Counted from the first letter of the stretch, positions 1 to 10,760 are shown. The stretch is 64,000 nt of DNA from Pontiella desulfatans (GCF_900890425.1 NZ_CAAHFG010000001.1:2790001-2854000); one strand, 5' to 3'. The notes: generated by a model not told the origin, from the letters alone. Translations and numbers: made by a program.

Positions 1-1145
1 GCAACTTTATGACTCAGTAACAAGCGGACATTCAACGGTGAGTCGACCAGGATGTCGCCGTCTTGAATTCTATTGCCGGGAACGACCCTAACCGGTTTTT
101 GCCAGGAATCGCCAAGCCACCTGATGTAACGAACGTGACCGTCATCGTGCCTGAAGAAAAGGTGAGGATTACCATTTTCGTCTACGCGGCATGTGCCATG
201 GTTCGCCCGCTCTTTATTGGTATCGACGATCATGGTGCTTTTATCAGCGACCTCCTTTGTTACGGGAATATCCAATTTCTGGCCCTGGATATTCTGCCAT
301 GAACCATCGTCCGTATTCATCATCATGTAATAATAATTGTAACGGGCATTTGTATGACGGCCCGCACCCGACTTGTCACACAAGTGATAAACATAAGAGG
401 CCGTTATTGTATTATCCTTGCCGGGGGCGAACCATACATACCATGCATCATGCGGGCCCTCATAGCCGGTGTGGGGTTTTGACTTTAGAACGGATTTCGG
501 GGAGGTGAATGTTCTGCCTGCATCCGTAGACTTCTGGTAAACCCAGTCGCTTTGGTGAGAACCGTGACGGAAAAATAAATACAAATCGCCATTCGGCATT
601 TTTACCCATTGGCTGTAGGTACCAAAAGGCGAGATATTCTCGAGTTCCTCCCACTCGGTGATATCGCGGGGACGCTTAGAGACCACGTGGGTCTGTTTGC
701 CTCGGCCCTGAGCACCCTGTGAATTTTCACCTAAAGAAGGAACACCTCCATGACCGCCAAAAGCAAGATGGATATAGCCCTTTGCATCAATAATCATCGA
801 CGGTCTGCCGTGATTATCGACCTTGCCTTCGCGGGTAATCGCATCATATTCCTGCCCCATAAGATTTACACCGGCTTGGTAGGGCCCTGCCCATTTCTTC
901 GCTGAATGCTCATAGGAACACACATAAGGGTCCTCGTGAGGACCCTGGTAGGCTACATAAGTAGTTCCCTCAAAATATTCACCGCTGGGGTGCTGCATGG
1001 TGGCAGTTGGATTGCCATAGCCGTTATCCGTGAAGTACTCCACGTCAGACTCTGCAGCCAGACTAGAACCGGGCTGTGTGATAAATAGGCCTACTGCAAT
1101 TACTGAAAAAATATTAAAACGTACAAATCTCTGTTTCCTGACCAT
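1..1145 (-). CDS. BNR-4 family beta-propeller protein, partial (runs off left edge); candidate polysaccharide lyase
   Basis: The minus-strand frame is open from an ATG at 1145 to the window edge, about 381 codons without a stop. An N-terminal hydrophobic segment ending near residue 30 (LAAES) looks like a signal peptide. The protein matches the propeller half of the gene at 15862-19347 block for block: DNHGRP at about 111, FGGHGG at about 129, RHGSHQSDW, and an aromatic WYVWF block. This is the pattern of BNR-4 (PF15892-type) propellers. The conserved His, Arg and Tyr blocks resemble those used by PL24/PL25 ulvan lyases, which I recall as seven-bladed propellers with paired catalytic His; that assignment is inference. 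A GGGG stretch lies upstream of the ATG. The gene is separated from its neighbour by a terminator, so it is probably its own unit. The reading frame and homology are seen directly. Confidence 0.85.
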   Translation of the reverse strand, partial: MVRKQRFVRFNIFSVIAVGLFITQPGSSLAAESDVEYFTDNGYGNPTATMQHPSGEYFEGTTYVAYQGPHEDPYVCSYEHSAKKWAGPYQAGVNLMGQEYDAITREGKVDNHGRPSMIIDAKGYIHLAFGGHGGVPSLGENSQGAQGRGKQTHVVSKRPRDITEWEELENISPFGTYSQWVKMPNGDLYLFFRHGSHQSDWVYQKSTDAGRTFTSPKSVLKSKPHTGYEGPHDAWYVWFAPGKDNTITASYVYHLCDKSGAGRHTNARYNYYYMMMNTDDGSWQNIQGQKLDIPVTKEVADKSTMIVDTNKERANHGTCRVDENGNPHLFFRHDDGHVRYIRWLGDSWQKPVRVVPGNRIQDGDILVDSPLNVRLLLSHKV

Positions 1146-1227
1146 ATTTATAACCCCATGTATCTAATAAAAAAATAACAGCAATGATTTTCGGTATTTT
1201 GCCGTTGGTGCTCTCGCGCCATCATTA

Positions 1228-1256
1228 TAAAAAAGGGGATCCGAGGATCCCCTTTC
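1228..1256 (-). terminator. Rho-independent terminator
   Basis: A perfect palindrome at 1235-1252 (GGGGATCC...GGATCCCC) is followed, on the minus strand, by a run of T (the A-run at 1228-1234). It lies just past the stop of the secreted-protein gene at 1341. A second GC-rich hairpin (GCGCCTC/GAGGCGC, 1298-1317) sits between the stop and this terminator. Confidence 0.85.
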
Positions 1257-1340
1257 AACTTTTCATGCCTATCGCGTATTCGTGTGTTAAGGGAGAAGCG
1301 CCTCTTGAGGGAGGCGCCTCTTCGGCTCAATCAGGCCGAT

Positions 1341-3434
1341 CTACTCCCCAACAACTCCAGTCTGCAATGACACACCATAGAAGACCTGATCGCCTGCCGG
1401 GACGTCCGCGGCAGGAATGGTGATGACCCCAGACTCAGCTAAGTACACGCCATTTGTGGTCCAGTCCTCGTTAACCAAATCCGTTGTTGCGATAACCGTA
1501 TACAACGCGTCAACCACGCCCGTGCCGCTACTGAGCGTCAACAGATTGTCATCGGAGCCATCGACCGCAACATCCGCTACGGCGAAAGCATATCCGTCGG
1601 GTAGGACACTCGTGGTTGACAGCACCAGATTGCTGATCGTGTAACTGCCCGAAGTCTGTGGAAAGAATGGCGAGTCCCCGGCTGACGCCTCAAAGCCGAT
1701 GCCATTCAAGCTCGTGAATCCTCCCGTGGGCCTAAACGCATCTATACCCCCCATGGCATCCTTTGAGTTAACGTTTGCCCACCAATCCTCGCGGAGTGTA
1801 AATGAAGCGCCCCCCGACACCGTGTTCGATGCGCTGTCTCCCCATGCGATCTCCAAAACGAGCTTATTCGTCTCGATTCTGCTGATGCTTGCCGAATAAT
1901 GGACGACAACAGTGCTATCCGAGATGCCGAAAAAGTCAGCAGCATTGTCGCCGCTCAAGCCAGCATAGAGTGATTCGGCATTACCTGAAGAAGTTACTTT
2001 AGGAATAGCTCTACCAAAGAAGTCGCCCTGTAGGAAGTTGGTATATACGTTTCCCGAGCCGAGATAATCCGTGGCGTGGACATTGGCGTTGGAGAGTTGT
2101 GAATCGCTGGCCATTATTTGGCCGATCCTGATTTGAAAACTCTTGCTTGTATCGGCAGGTCCCCAGGTAGACCGAAAGCCGATTTCGTAGTTGGTGTTGG
2201 TATCGTAGACGTACATATTCCACGAGTTGTTGGATTGCTCGGAGATGTCATCCACAATCATATCAAAATCAAAACTGAACGACTGCCCAATCTGAGAAAT
2301 GTCACTATCGGCGAACGCTTGCAGAACAATGGGATGGCCCGCAGCCTCGCTGGGGTTGATGTCTGGGAGGAACGCGGTGAACCCCGATTCTGACTGGTTC
2401 GAGAGGACAGCTATATTAGTAAGAGATGGGTTGATCAACGTCCAGGTGTCGGTCAACGGCTGTATGCTGGGCGCGACGGAGGTCAGCATCGGAGGACGGG
2501 GGTTGAAGTCGAAGGTCTCGATCTTTAAGTTATCGAAGCCAGCGCCATTTGGGTCGACGGCACCGCGGGTGCCGAAGGCGAGGTAGCACTCGTCGTGATT
2601 CAACACGCGAGTATTACTGATTTCAGCGGCATACGATCCATCGATGTAAACGAAGTAGGTGCACACTGTACCGTTAGCGACGGGACCATCGAAGAAAAAG
2701 TCAACCGTCAGCGTGGATTCGCCATTGACTATTCCCATATACGGAGTCTCAACTTTGCCTACTCCGTTGAAATAGGCCGCGAGGTGGGGGGAGTTCCTGG
2801 CGCCAACACTATTATTCCCCCCGAACGCCGGTCTAATGTCGAAGTACATTGCCCCGGGAGCACCCGTGGAGTTACGGGCGGCTGTAGTGGTATCATAGCC
2901 CGGACGCAGTCCCTTGAGGTTATTAGCAGCGCCAGTAACACCCCAGTTCACCATGCTTCCTGCAGCGATCGAGTTAGATTGATAACAAATACCGAAGCCG
3001 ATAGCTCGATCGAAGACATCGTTCGCAGCGAGGCCGGTCGTATAATGAAACTTGTCGTATGAAACCCGCATGTGGTATTGCCCCGCGAATTCGCCGGAAG
3101 CAACCGTCTCAAGATCGGCCTCGGTAAAGTCATAGTTGAGCCCCGTGGCCACCCAGCCTTGCTCGCAGGCGAAGGTGCCGTTGGTGGTGATCACCGGTTT
3201 GCCCCCCGTTGCCTCTAAGTAGGTGTTCGAGCTTTGGTAGATGGTGCCGAACAACGTACCGGACATGCCGCCGCTCGATTCATCCAGACTAAACGCTTCG
3301 GTGCCGTTGCCGGTGCCGTTGGCTGCGCGTTCGAACGTGTCGTGCCACAATACCGTGGCCTGCCCAGCAAGCGGGAAGGTGATGACCGTCAACATGGCCA
3401 AACACTGTTTGATGATTCTTGTCACTTTACTCAT
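1341..3434 (-). CDS. Secreted LamG/concanavalin-like two-domain protein
   Basis: A 697-residue protein with a clear signal peptide (cleavage near GQA, residue 26). Residues about 28-320 form one lectin-like unit starting WHDTFERA and ending in an ADFFFD-like strand plus GAGFDNLKIE; residues about 330-610 look like a second jelly-roll. The first unit is recognisably related to the N-terminal domain of the sulfatase at 20630-23422, so it is probably a glycan-binding module used by several secreted proteins here. The last 85 residues are a short tail of the kind found on other Kiritimatiellota secreted proteins. The start is supported by AGGAGGAG just upstream. No catalytic motif was recognised. 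The gene lies downstream of one of the conserved TTTAGGTGACATGAC sites. Confidence 0.75.
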   Translation of the reverse strand: MSKVTRIIKQCLAMLTVITFPLAGQATVLWHDTFERAANGTGNGTEAFSLDESSGGMSGTLFGTIYQSSNTYLEATGGKPVITTNGTFACEQGWVATGLNYDFTEADLETVASGEFAGQYHMRVSYDKFHYTTGLAANDVFDRAIGFGICYQSNSIAAGSMVNWGVTGAANNLKGLRPGYDTTTAARNSTGAPGAMYFDIRPAFGGNNSVGARNSPHLAAYFNGVGKVETPYMGIVNGESTLTVDFFFDGPVANGTVCTYFVYIDGSYAAEISNTRVLNHDECYLAFGTRGAVDPNGAGFDNLKIETFDFNPRPPMLTSVAPSIQPLTDTWTLINPSLTNIAVLSNQSESGFTAFLPDINPSEAAGHPIVLQAFADSDISQIGQSFSFDFDMIVDDISEQSNNSWNMYVYDTNTNYEIGFRSTWGPADTSKSFQIRIGQIMASDSQLSNANVHATDYLGSGNVYTNFLQGDFFGRAIPKVTSSGNAESLYAGLSGDNAADFFGISDSTVVVHYSASISRIETNKLVLEIAWGDSASNTVSGGASFTLREDWWANVNSKDAMGGIDAFRPTGGFTSLNGIGFEASAGDSPFFPQTSGSYTISNLVLSTTSVLPDGYAFAVADVAVDGSDDNLLTLSSGTGVVDALYTVIATTDLVNEDWTTNGVYLAESGVITIPAADVPAGDQVFYGVSLQTGVVGE

Positions 3435-3527
3435 TCTGTACTCCTCCTGTTATGGTTTACTATGCGTGCTTCAGTGGGAATCCTTTCCCCACGTTCTGAA
3501 GAGACAGTAACAGCGGACGCCGTCTAT

Positions 3528-3595
3528 GTCATGTCACCTAAACAGATTACACCGCGCACCCATATGTAATTTCGGCTTTTTGACCGAATAACCGG
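3528..3595 (-). promoter_or_regulatory. Conserved upstream element (TTTAGGTGACATGAC motif plus hairpin)
   Basis: On the minus strand the motif TTTAGGTGACATGAC (3542-3528) lies 94 bp upstream of the ATG at 3434. It is preceded by GCGCGGTGTAAT and a small hairpin (TTCGGTC AAAAA GCCGAA). The same order of elements recurs at 6764-6830, and the part downstream of the motif recurs at 25561-25633. Role as promoter or operator is inferred from position and repetition. Confidence 0.6.
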
Positions 3596-3960
3596 CTCTT
3601 CTCGGATGTGCGTTTTTTGAGTAGATACATACAGCGACAGAAAACACCTTATGTCCTGTTCCGCTCCCCTTTATTTCCCGCCGTACGGAACGCGGATCGG
3701 AATATACAGAGGCCAGCCGACGCGGAAGCTCTATAGCAAATGTCTGAGTCTCGACTTTGCTTCAAAATGCTGTAGAACGTGCCTCTCCGCAAAGCGGTGG
3801 GCGCGTGTCCTGCCGAAGAGAACTCGCAGAGGTTTGTCATCCCAAAAACGCACATCCGTGAAGAGCCCGAAAAACCAAGCAGGATAAAGCCTGAAGCAGC
3901 CCGTGGCACATAAAGAGCGGTATCTCTGGCACACCGCAATATGCGAAAAGCGACGTTACA
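3596..3960. other. Intergenic region, no gene recognised
   Basis: About 365 bp between the upstream element and the epimerase stop. The minus strand carries a short open frame (3934-3731) with no start context and no family I recognise; it may be the tail of a decayed gene. No hairpin with a T-run was seen. Confidence 0.4.
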
Positions 3961-5061
3961 TCACTTTGCGCTGAACCTGTAAATAGTCATGGTTTTGTAT
4001 TCTTCGCCTGGATTCAGAATGGTGCTTGGGAAGTTTTTCTGATTGGGGCTGTCGGGATAGTGCTGGGTTTCGAGGCAGAAGCCGCCGCGATTCACATAGG
4101 TTTTACCCGCCTTGCCCTTCAGATTGCCCGCAAGGAAGTTTCCGCAATAGAATTGTATGCCCGGCTCTTGGGTAAAGACTTCCATAAAGCGGCCGGTGGT
4201 TGGTTCGTAGACGGTTGCGGCCAAGGTCATCTTTCCATCCTTATCGCCTTTATCCAGCACCCAGTTATGGTCGTAGCCTAGGCCGTATTCCAATTGCTGA
4301 TCTTTTTTTCCAATATCGCGACCTATGGCCTTGGCCGTAGTGAAGTCGAACGGAGTTCCAGCTACCGGAAGAATCTTACCGGTGGGAATCAAACCGCTAT
4401 CGACGGGCGTGGTCGCCTTGGCATTGATCATCAGTTCGTGATCCAGAATGGTTCCTTCCCCTTCGCCCTTGAGGTTAAAGTAGGTGTGATTGGTCAGGTT
4501 CACCGGCGTCTTTTTATCGGTCGTTGCTACATAGTCGATCTTCAGCTCGTTGTCTTCGGTCAGCGTGTACGTGACCGCGATCTGAAGGTTTCCAGGATAC
4601 CCTTCTTCCCCGTCTTTCGCCAGATAAGAAAGTTTGAGCGCATGGGCTCCGATCACTTCCGCATCCCACACCACCTTATCAAAACCGATGACCCCGCCGT
4701 GCAGGTGATTGGCGTTATTGTTGGTGGCCAGTTCGTACTCTTCGCCATCGATGCTGAATCTACCCAGCGCGATGCGGTTGCCATAGCGGCCGACAATGGA
4801 TCCAAAGTAGGGCTTGTCCACGGCGTTCATATAACCGGAGACATCATTGTAACCCAAGGCGATGTCGGCCATTTGCCCCTCGCGGTCGGTCGTGACGATG
4901 GAAGTCACTGTTGCGCCATAGTTCGTGATTTTGACCGTGGTACCTGCTTTGTTCTTGAGGGTGTAGAGTTTGATGTCATCAAAGTCGGCCGTCTTGACCG
5001 AGGCGCATCCGGCCAGGATTCCGACCAACCCGAGCATTCCAACCCATAGATTTCTCTTCAT
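3961..5061 (-). CDS. galM: Aldose 1-epimerase (mutarotase), lipoprotein
   Basis: Aldose 1-epimerase interconverts alpha and beta anomers of free sugars such as galactose. The 366-residue length is usual for the family. The motifs are present: ITNYGATV near the N-terminus, HLHGG, NLTNHTYFNL and, near the C-terminus, FCLETQHYPDSPN containing the expected Glu base. The N-terminus is a lipoprotein signal with lipobox LAGC (Cys 19), so the enzyme should be membrane-anchored outside the cytoplasm, suited to sugars released by extracellular enzymes. GGAGAG lies just upstream of the ATG. Only 15 bp separate it from the sulfatase upstream (5077-6567), so the two are probably co-transcribed. Confidence 0.9.
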   Translation of the reverse strand: MKRNLWVGMLGLVGILAGCASVKTADFDDIKLYTLKNKAGTTVKITNYGATVTSIVTTDREGQMADIALGYNDVSGYMNAVDKPYFGSIVGRYGNRIALGRFSIDGEEYELATNNNANHLHGGVIGFDKVVWDAEVIGAHALKLSYLAKDGEEGYPGNLQIAVTYTLTEDNELKIDYVATTDKKTPVNLTNHTYFNLKGEGEGTILDHELMINAKATTPVDSGLIPTGKILPVAGTPFDFTTAKAIGRDIGKKDQQLEYGLGYDHNWVLDKGDKDGKMTLAATVYEPTTGRFMEVFTQEPGIQFYCGNFLAGNLKGKAGKTYVNRGGFCLETQHYPDSPNQKNFPSTILNPGEEYKTMTIYRFSAK

Positions 5062-5076
5062 TTCATTCTCTCCTGC

Positions 5077-6567
5077 TTATTTTTTATTCTTCGACTTCTT
5101 TCCATTGTCCGAAGCCTTGGCTTCCGGGTGTGTTGCCAGAATGGCCTTCATGTCAAAAAGTACTTCAGGGCTTGATTGCGCAATATTTTTCTTTTCAAGC
5201 GTATCCATTTTATAATCATACAGTTCATACTCGGCCTCGGTTTCCGGAGCGCCGGGGCGCTTCCATTCCACCATGCGGTAGCGATCGGTGCGGATGGCGC
5301 GGCCGATACGCGGCCCGCGATTGAAGGCATGATAGGCATGATTCCTCACCGAAGCATTCGGATTCTTAAGCACCGGAACCAGACTCATGCCGTCCAGCCC
5401 CTGCGAAACCTTCGGCGTCGGCAAGCCGGCCAGCTCAGCCAGCGTCGGATAGATATCCACCGTTTCCGCATAAGCCATGGTGCTTGATCCCGGCGTCGCA
5501 ACCCCAGGGGCCACGAACATCAGTGGGATGCGGTTGTCCTGCTCATAGTTTGTATGCTTAGTCCACGACCCATGATCTCCAAAGTGCCAACCATGATCGC
5601 CCCACAGCATGACAATGGTATCGTCTGCCATGTCCAGACGATCCAACTCTGCAAGTACTCGTCCAACCTGCGCATCCATATAGCTGAGCGAGGCAAAGTA
5701 GCCATGGATCAGCGTACGCTGCATGTCGTTCGGAATATGTCCCCCATCCTTCGGCACCGGCTTATAGGCGGTCATCTCATGCGCCTTCGGTTTTCCCGCA
5801 TACGAAGGCGCTCCATCCGGAGGCGTATCGCGTTCGGTCAGGGAAAACTGCTCGCTTTGGTAAAGATCCCAATATTTCGTCGGCGCGCAAAACGGAAGAT
5901 GCGGTTTGGTGAAGCCCAGCGCCAAGAAGAACGGCTCTCCGCTTTCCTTGAATTTTTTCAACCGCCTGATGCCTTCCAGCGCAATGCGTCCGTCGGCATA
6001 GGCATCGTCCTTCACATCCGCCTTTTCCCAGGCGGCTCCGCGCTGCAGGTTCCCGATGTTTCCTAGTTGCTCGTTCGCGAAAAGAGCTTCCTCGCGGGTA
6101 AGCTGCCCATCCGTACTTTCTTCGAGGACATAATCAACAACTTTATCGGGATGGAAGGGACTGCTCCACGACGCGGCATCGCCATAATTGCCGTGGCCAA
6201 TGTGAAAAACCTTGCCCACTCCCTCAGCGGTGTATCCGTTCTGCATGAAATATTGCGTCAGCGTGACGGCATCCGGCACCACTTTGCGGAAGCCCTGACC
6301 GAGGCCATACAGGCCGGTTGAGGTCGACCGTAGTCCGACCATCAGGTTATTGCGCGATGGCGCACAAACAGCCTGGTTGCAATAGGCCCGATCAAACCGC
6401 ATACCCCTGGAAGCCAACTGGTCCAAGTTTGGGGAATGTACAAAATCTGATCCATAGGTGCCCAATTCCGGCTTCAGGTCGTCTACCAGAATCATGAGCA
6501 CATTTTTTTTGGCCTGAACTCCCGCCGCCAATACGACGATCGCCATGGCTAAAATCAGTTTTTTCAT
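5077..6567 (-). CDS. Sulfatase, iduronate-2-sulfatase-like
   Basis: A 496-residue formylglycine-type sulfatase (family S1). The start chosen is the ATG at 6567, giving a typical signal peptide (cleavage near VQA, residue 19); an in-frame start at 6618 would bury it. Metal-binding LVDD is near residue 29 and the FGly signature CAPSR begins at Cys 68. HGWHFGDHG in the C-terminal half and the length match the iduronate-2-sulfatase-like group. It should remove sulfate esters from a polysaccharide or oligosaccharide in the periplasm or outside; the substrate cannot be told. It heads a two-gene unit with the epimerase. A conserved motif copy (6764-6778) lies about 195 bp upstream. Confidence 0.9.
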   Translation of the reverse strand: MKKLILAMAIVVLAAGVQAKKNVLMILVDDLKPELGTYGSDFVHSPNLDQLASRGMRFDRAYCNQAVCAPSRNNLMVGLRSTSTGLYGLGQGFRKVVPDAVTLTQYFMQNGYTAEGVGKVFHIGHGNYGDAASWSSPFHPDKVVDYVLEESTDGQLTREEALFANEQLGNIGNLQRGAAWEKADVKDDAYADGRIALEGIRRLKKFKESGEPFFLALGFTKPHLPFCAPTKYWDLYQSEQFSLTERDTPPDGAPSYAGKPKAHEMTAYKPVPKDGGHIPNDMQRTLIHGYFASLSYMDAQVGRVLAELDRLDMADDTIVMLWGDHGWHFGDHGSWTKHTNYEQDNRIPLMFVAPGVATPGSSTMAYAETVDIYPTLAELAGLPTPKVSQGLDGMSLVPVLKNPNASVRNHAYHAFNRGPRIGRAIRTDRYRMVEWKRPGAPETEAEYELYDYKMDTLEKKNIAQSSPEVLFDMKAILATHPEAKASDNGKKSKNKK

Positions 6568-6763
6568 TTTGTCGCCCCTACCCCTCACCGTTTTTTCTCT
6601 CACACCAGTGCCGCTCACCCATGAGCGGCACTCCTAATAAATCCGTCCGATGCTTGTTCTCTAACCTGAATAACCAGCACATCATTCGTCCTTCTTGAGA
6701 ACGAAATGCGTATATCACCCAAGTCCTTAGTAAATGGATAAGATAACGGTCGGATTTCTTTTT

Positions 6764-6829
6764 GTCATGCCACCTAAATGCATTACACCGCGCACCCCTA
6801 AGTAATTTCGGCTTTTTGGCCGAAAGCAC
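6764..6829 (-). promoter_or_regulatory. Conserved upstream element, second copy
   Basis: On the minus strand TTTAGGTGGCATGAC (6778-6764), preceded by GCGCGGTGTAAT and the hairpin TTCGGCC AAAAA GCCGAA (6808-6827). The arrangement is almost identical to 3528-3595. It lies between the response-regulator stop and the sulfatase at 6567, so it probably drives the sulfatase-epimerase unit. Confidence 0.6.
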
Positions 6830-7474
6830 CTACTCAATGCCGGTAAATTTGGCGACGGCCTCGGCGCGGGAGTGAACCTGGAGTTTTTCATAGATACGGC
6901 GAAGGTAGGTGTTTACCGTGTTCACTGAAATATCCAGTTCATCGGCGATTTCTTTACATAAACGACCGCGCGCCAGACGTGACAGAACTTCCATTTCCCG
7001 ACCAGACAGCGTACTGAACTCATCGCTTTGGGAGGTTTCATTTCCCCCACGTGTGAAGGACTGCACCACTTTCCGGGCGATGTCGCTATCCATCGGGGAG
7101 CCCCCGGCGGCAACTTCTTCCAGGGATGGAATGAGCTCAGAGACAATCGATCGTTTGAGCAGATAACCCACCGCGCCGGAGGACAGCGCCTTAAAGATAT
7201 AGTCGGTCTGGTCGTATGCAGTCAGAATCACAAAATCGGTATCCGGCATAAGCGGTTTAAGCTCCTGCACGCATTCGATCCCGTTCTTTCCGGGCAAGTT
7301 GATATCCATCAGCACAATGGAAGGCTTGAGGTTCGGCAGTCCCTTGATGGCAGCATCGAAATCGGGAAATAAACCAACACATTCAAACCGCGATTCATCA
7401 CGGACCAGGTCTGCGATCAGTTCCCGCGTGCTTTTATGGTCGTCCACAATGGCAATCGTTACAGCTTCACTCAT
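6830..7474 (-). CDS. Two-component response regulator, NarL/LuxR family
   Basis: A 214-residue regulator with an N-terminal receiver domain (acidic pair at residues 11-12, phospho-acceptor Asp 57 in VLMDINLPG, Lys in YLLKRS) and a C-terminal LuxR-type HTH ([15 protein letters not shown], then [21 protein letters not shown]). It should bind DNA when phosphorylated by the kinase encoded directly upstream. The ATG at 7474 overlaps the kinase stop by one base, so the pair is translationally coupled. Its likely targets are the neighbouring sulfatase genes (inference). A remnant of a second copy of this gene's 3' end lies at 30424-30507. Confidence 0.92.
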   Translation of the reverse strand: MSEAVTIAIVDDHKSTRELIADLVRDESRFECVGLFPDFDAAIKGLPNLKPSIVLMDINLPGKNGIECVQELKPLMPDTDFVILTAYDQTDYIFKALSSGAVGYLLKRSIVSELIPSLEEVAAGGSPMDSDIARKVVQSFTRGGNETSQSDEFSTLSGREMEVLSRLARGRLCKEIADELDISVNTVNTYLRRIYEKLQVHSRAEAVAKFTGIE

Positions 7475-10356
7475 CACTCAGCATCCTCTTTTATGGGTAC
7501 CATAAACTCCACGGTGGCCCCGCCCTCTTCATTGTTGTGTATATCAAATGTTCCGCCGACCAGCTTCATGCGTCGACGCATACTGCGCAGCCCGCGATGG
7601 AACCGCTCGGCCTCTTGGGATTGGACCCCTTTTCCGTTATCATGAAGGGCTAGTTTAAGCACCTGACCCTCAGCGAAAACAGTAAAGCTGATCTGGGTTG
7701 CCTCGGCATGTTTGACCGCATTGTTGAGCGCTTCTTTGAGGGCAAGAAACAGGTTGTGGCGAACCGGGCTCGGTACCGGCAGGTTGGGCAGATTCAGCGG
7801 CACATTGAGATCGCATGAAATGTTTGTTGCACGGAGATATTGCGCCACATATTTCGACAGATAGCCCACTAGGTTATCCATATTATCGTTGCTGGGACTG
7901 ACCACCCATACTGTTTCATCGAATGCCTGGACGAGTTTATCGGTGACGTGATTAATCTCCACCACCGTGTCCTGCCCCGCTTCGTTTCCTGATTTATTGA
8001 ATAGCATGGAGACACGGTGACACAGGAGTTGAAGGCGGGTCAGCTCGCCGCCGATTTCATCATGGATGTCCATGGAAATACGCGTGCGTTCTTCTTCCAC
8101 CGCGCGGCGTTGCTCCGAGCGGATGAGTTTCTTTCGGTTGACCCGGTCGGCGATGGCCAGCGATATGAACGTGGCAAGTACGACAATCAAAAGATACAGC
8201 ACCGTCTTGAACCACCACGTTTCCCTGATATACGGATTCACAACCACATTCAAAACAATCGGCGAATGGTTCCAGATTCCATCCCGGTTGGCTGCAGTAA
8301 GTTCGAACCGATAGTTTCCCGGCGGAATGCGTTGATAGCTCGCAACACGACGCGTATCCAGTTCGGTCCACTCCTCTCCAAGTCCCACCATACGACAGCG
8401 AAAACGCATCCGATTGGGCGAAACAAAACTGAGCGCGGAAAAGCGGATATCCAACCGATGCACGCCCGGATCAAGAATCATCGAATCCGTGTTCTGGAGA
8501 GGTATGACCCTGTCATTGACCCGTACCGTGTTGAGCACGAGCGGAACCGGGTTGGTCCACAACTGAATTTCCGATGGCTGAAAAACGGATAACTGCCGAT
8601 CGGATGCGTACCAGAAACGCCCGTCCGGGGTACGGCAGGCGGTCGAGAGCCCCGCGCTGATGTCGATGGCCGGATTCAAGCCATCTTCCTTGTCATAAAG
8701 CGCATAGGTTTCAATCGGCTGACCGGTGGAGAATGACCGTTCCACTTCACTTTTTTCTATAATCGCAATGCCGTGTTCTCCGACCACCCAAAGGCGTCCC
8801 TCGCCATCGTCCGTGATATGCGAAATCATTTCCTGAGCAAACGGCACGGGCAGAAACACCCCATCCCGGAAGAGTGCCAGGCCGCTTCCGTAGAAACCGA
8901 TCCACAAGGAATCATCATCTTTATCAACACAGAGAGCCGTCACATGCGCGTTGGGCAGATCTTCAGCAAGGATCCCGCGAACCAATTGATCGTTCTTCCA
9001 CGAGGCAAGGCCACCGGACTCCATGCCGACCCAGAGCGTTCCGTCAGGCCCCGAAGTCAGGCACTGTACATCGGTAATCCCTTCCCTTCGCCCCACCTTC
9101 AGATTCCAACCCTTATTATCGGGATTACTCCATATTCCTTCCCGCCCACCGGCCCAGAGCCCTCCGTCAGCGGCTTGGTGCAAGGTCCATATTTTATCCA
9201 CGCCTCGTCTTTCCGTTTTTACCTCATGAAACTCATTTCCGTCCTTACGCAGAAGGAATCCACCGTTGTTGTTGGCCCAAACGGTTCCTTCCGGTGTTTC
9301 CAGAACGGCCCTGCGACTCGTTTCGGATTTTTCTAAATTCGGAACTCTTTTCAATCCCTTTCCATCAGAGGAGTACAAATAGCCTTTACTTGTTCCCAGC
9401 CAGACTCCGCCTGCGAGCCTGGGAGTAATCGAACGAAATGCCCGAAACTGCCACCCTACAGAACGAAAGAGCGCGTCCGGCACCGAGGTGTAGCCCATGG
9501 CCCGGATGGATTGGAGTCCGGCTGCTGTACCGACCCACAAGGTTTGTTCGGCATCTTCGGCAAGGCAAAGCACTTCGATTGAAGCCAACCCATCATTCAC
9601 GGTGATTTGGGTCACGTTGCTCGATCCGCCATGCATGATAAAAATGCCGCCGTACGTGGAGCCGGCTACCAGATCCCCATTTCTGCGCTCCAGCAGTTCA
9701 ATTTCCTGCTCCTTAATCAGCCATGGCCTCGGAACTATATTTTCTTCCACCCCATCGACATTCAGTTTAATGACCCGATTATTATCCACGCGCCATCCGC
9801 TCAACGTTTTCTCGAAAGATCCCACACCTTCATTAGAGGCGAGGGGATCGGAAAGTGGGAGGAAAGTACCGTTAACGTTCTCCGCCCAGACCGAGCCATC
9901 CGGTTTTTCATGAAAATCGACCACTTCCGCGCCCAGCCAGTCCTTCGGACCATCCAATCCGATGATTCCGGATTCAGAAAAAACGGAGATATGCCCGGTC
10001 TCATGGCCCATAAATAGGTTTCCTGAAGCATCCTCGAACAACTTGGTAATCCGATTGTTCGCCAATTCGGGTGCGGAGCGGACCGAATAATGAACAAATT
10101 CGATACCGTCAAACCGGGCGGCACCGTTCAAAGTCGCCACCCAGATAAAACCGTCGCGGGTCTGTAGCACATCGCGCACCTGGTTGGACGGCAGGCCCTC
10201 ACCCACCTGCCAGGTGCGGATCTGGAACATTTGATCGCCCAACGACACGATTTCCGATTCCACCGCATCAGACGTTATGGCCGCGCAGATGAACAACAGA
10301 CCGATCAGGCAAAATCTACTGAAACGTAAAAAAATCATGATAATTAGTCGTAGCAA
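7474..10356 (-). CDS. Histidine kinase with two-component propeller sensor and Y_Y_Y domain
   Basis: A ~960-residue membrane sensor. Order: signal peptide; about 650 residues of Reg_prop repeats (motifs such as [17 protein letters not shown]) forming a periplasmic double propeller; a Y_Y_Y-type beta domain ([18 protein letters not shown]); one transmembrane helix near 720-745; a HisKA_3 dimerisation domain with phospho-His 765 (MDIHDEIGG); and an HATPase domain ([19 protein letters not shown]). Such sensors respond to oligosaccharides in polysaccharide-utilisation loci, but here they feed a LuxR-type regulator. The first codon is probably TTG at 10356, which has AGGGAA at good spacing; an ATG at 10338 is the alternative. 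It overlaps the regulator gene by one base. Confidence 0.9.
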   Translation of the reverse strand: MLRLIIMIFLRFSRFCLIGLLFICAAITSDAVESEIVSLGDQMFQIRTWQVGEGLPSNQVRDVLQTRDGFIWVATLNGAARFDGIEFVHYSVRSAPELANNRITKLFEDASGNLFMGHETGHISVFSESGIIGLDGPKDWLGAEVVDFHEKPDGSVWAENVNGTFLPLSDPLASNEGVGSFEKTLSGWRVDNNRVIKLNVDGVEENIVPRPWLIKEQEIELLERRNGDLVAGSTYGGIFIMHGGSSNVTQITVNDGLASIEVLCLAEDAEQTLWVGTAAGLQSIRAMGYTSVPDALFRSVGWQFRAFRSITPRLAGGVWLGTSKGYLYSSDGKGLKRVPNLEKSETSRRAVLETPEGTVWANNNGGFLLRKDGNEFHEVKTERRGVDKIWTLHQAADGGLWAGGREGIWSNPDNKGWNLKVGRREGITDVQCLTSGPDGTLWVGMESGGLASWKNDQLVRGILAEDLPNAHVTALCVDKDDDSLWIGFYGSGLALFRDGVFLPVPFAQEMISHITDDGEGRLWVVGEHGIAIIEKSEVERSFSTGQPIETYALYDKEDGLNPAIDISAGLSTACRTPDGRFWYASDRQLSVFQPSEIQLWTNPVPLVLNTVRVNDRVIPLQNTDSMILDPGVHRLDIRFSALSFVSPNRMRFRCRMVGLGEEWTELDTRRVASYQRIPPGNYRFELTAANRDGIWNHSPIVLNVVVNPYIRETWWFKTVLYLLIVVLATFISLAIADRVNRKKLIRSEQRRAVEEERTRISMDIHDEIGGELTRLQLLCHRVSMLFNKSGNEAGQDTVVEINHVTDKLVQAFDETVWVVSPSNDNMDNLVGYLSKYVAQYLRATNISCDLNVPLNLPNLPVPSPVRHNLFLALKEALNNAVKHAEATQISFTVFAEGQVLKLALHDNGKGVQSQEAERFHRGLRSMRRRMKLVGGTFDIHNNEEGGATVEFMVPIKEDAE

Positions 10357-10513
10357 AATAAGTTCCCTTTACCCAGTTCAATACCTATTTTTGACGCTCC
10401 TGTTTTCAACGCGCGCAAACCAGATCTTATATTGAAAAAACCCGGGATCGGCGGCATTACAAAACCGCCGGTAATTTCAGAAGGTTGCATCCATGTGACC
10501 GGTTCGCCCAGAT

Positions 10514-10687
10514 TTACGGCCTTGCCCGGATTTTATTTGCTTTCTTTCCGTCCGGTATAACCGTCAGCGGCAGCAGCTTTTCCCCCATGCCCATATTATC
10601 CGCAAGGAGCACTATGATATGGGGTGGAATAGTTGCGCTGGCTGAGTTCAAGACGGCCGGCAGGCAGAGAGTTAGGGCTGTTTTCAT
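10514..10687 (-). pseudogene. Sulfatase N-terminal remnant
   Basis: A 57-codon frame with its own AGG-type ribosome site begins with a signal-peptide-like stretch and then the sulfatase metal-site block IIVLLADNMGMG, after which it loses similarity and stops. It is the 5' end of a decayed sulfatase joined to other sequence. It fills most of the 400 bp gap between the kinase and the arylsulfatase. Confidence 0.6.
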
Positions 10688-10760
10688 GGCATCCTTTTCA
10701 TACTTCTTAATTCGTGATTCGCAACTCCACTACCGGAAATTACGCAGTACCCGCTATGCA

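Noticed and set aside
3649-3939. 96-residue minus-strand frame between the secreted protein and the epimerase
   Set aside because: No start context, no similarity; treated as intergenic.
4294-5049. 251-residue plus-strand open frame opposite the epimerase gene
   Set aside because: Shadow of a strongly conserved minus-strand gene; no family similarity or ribosome site.
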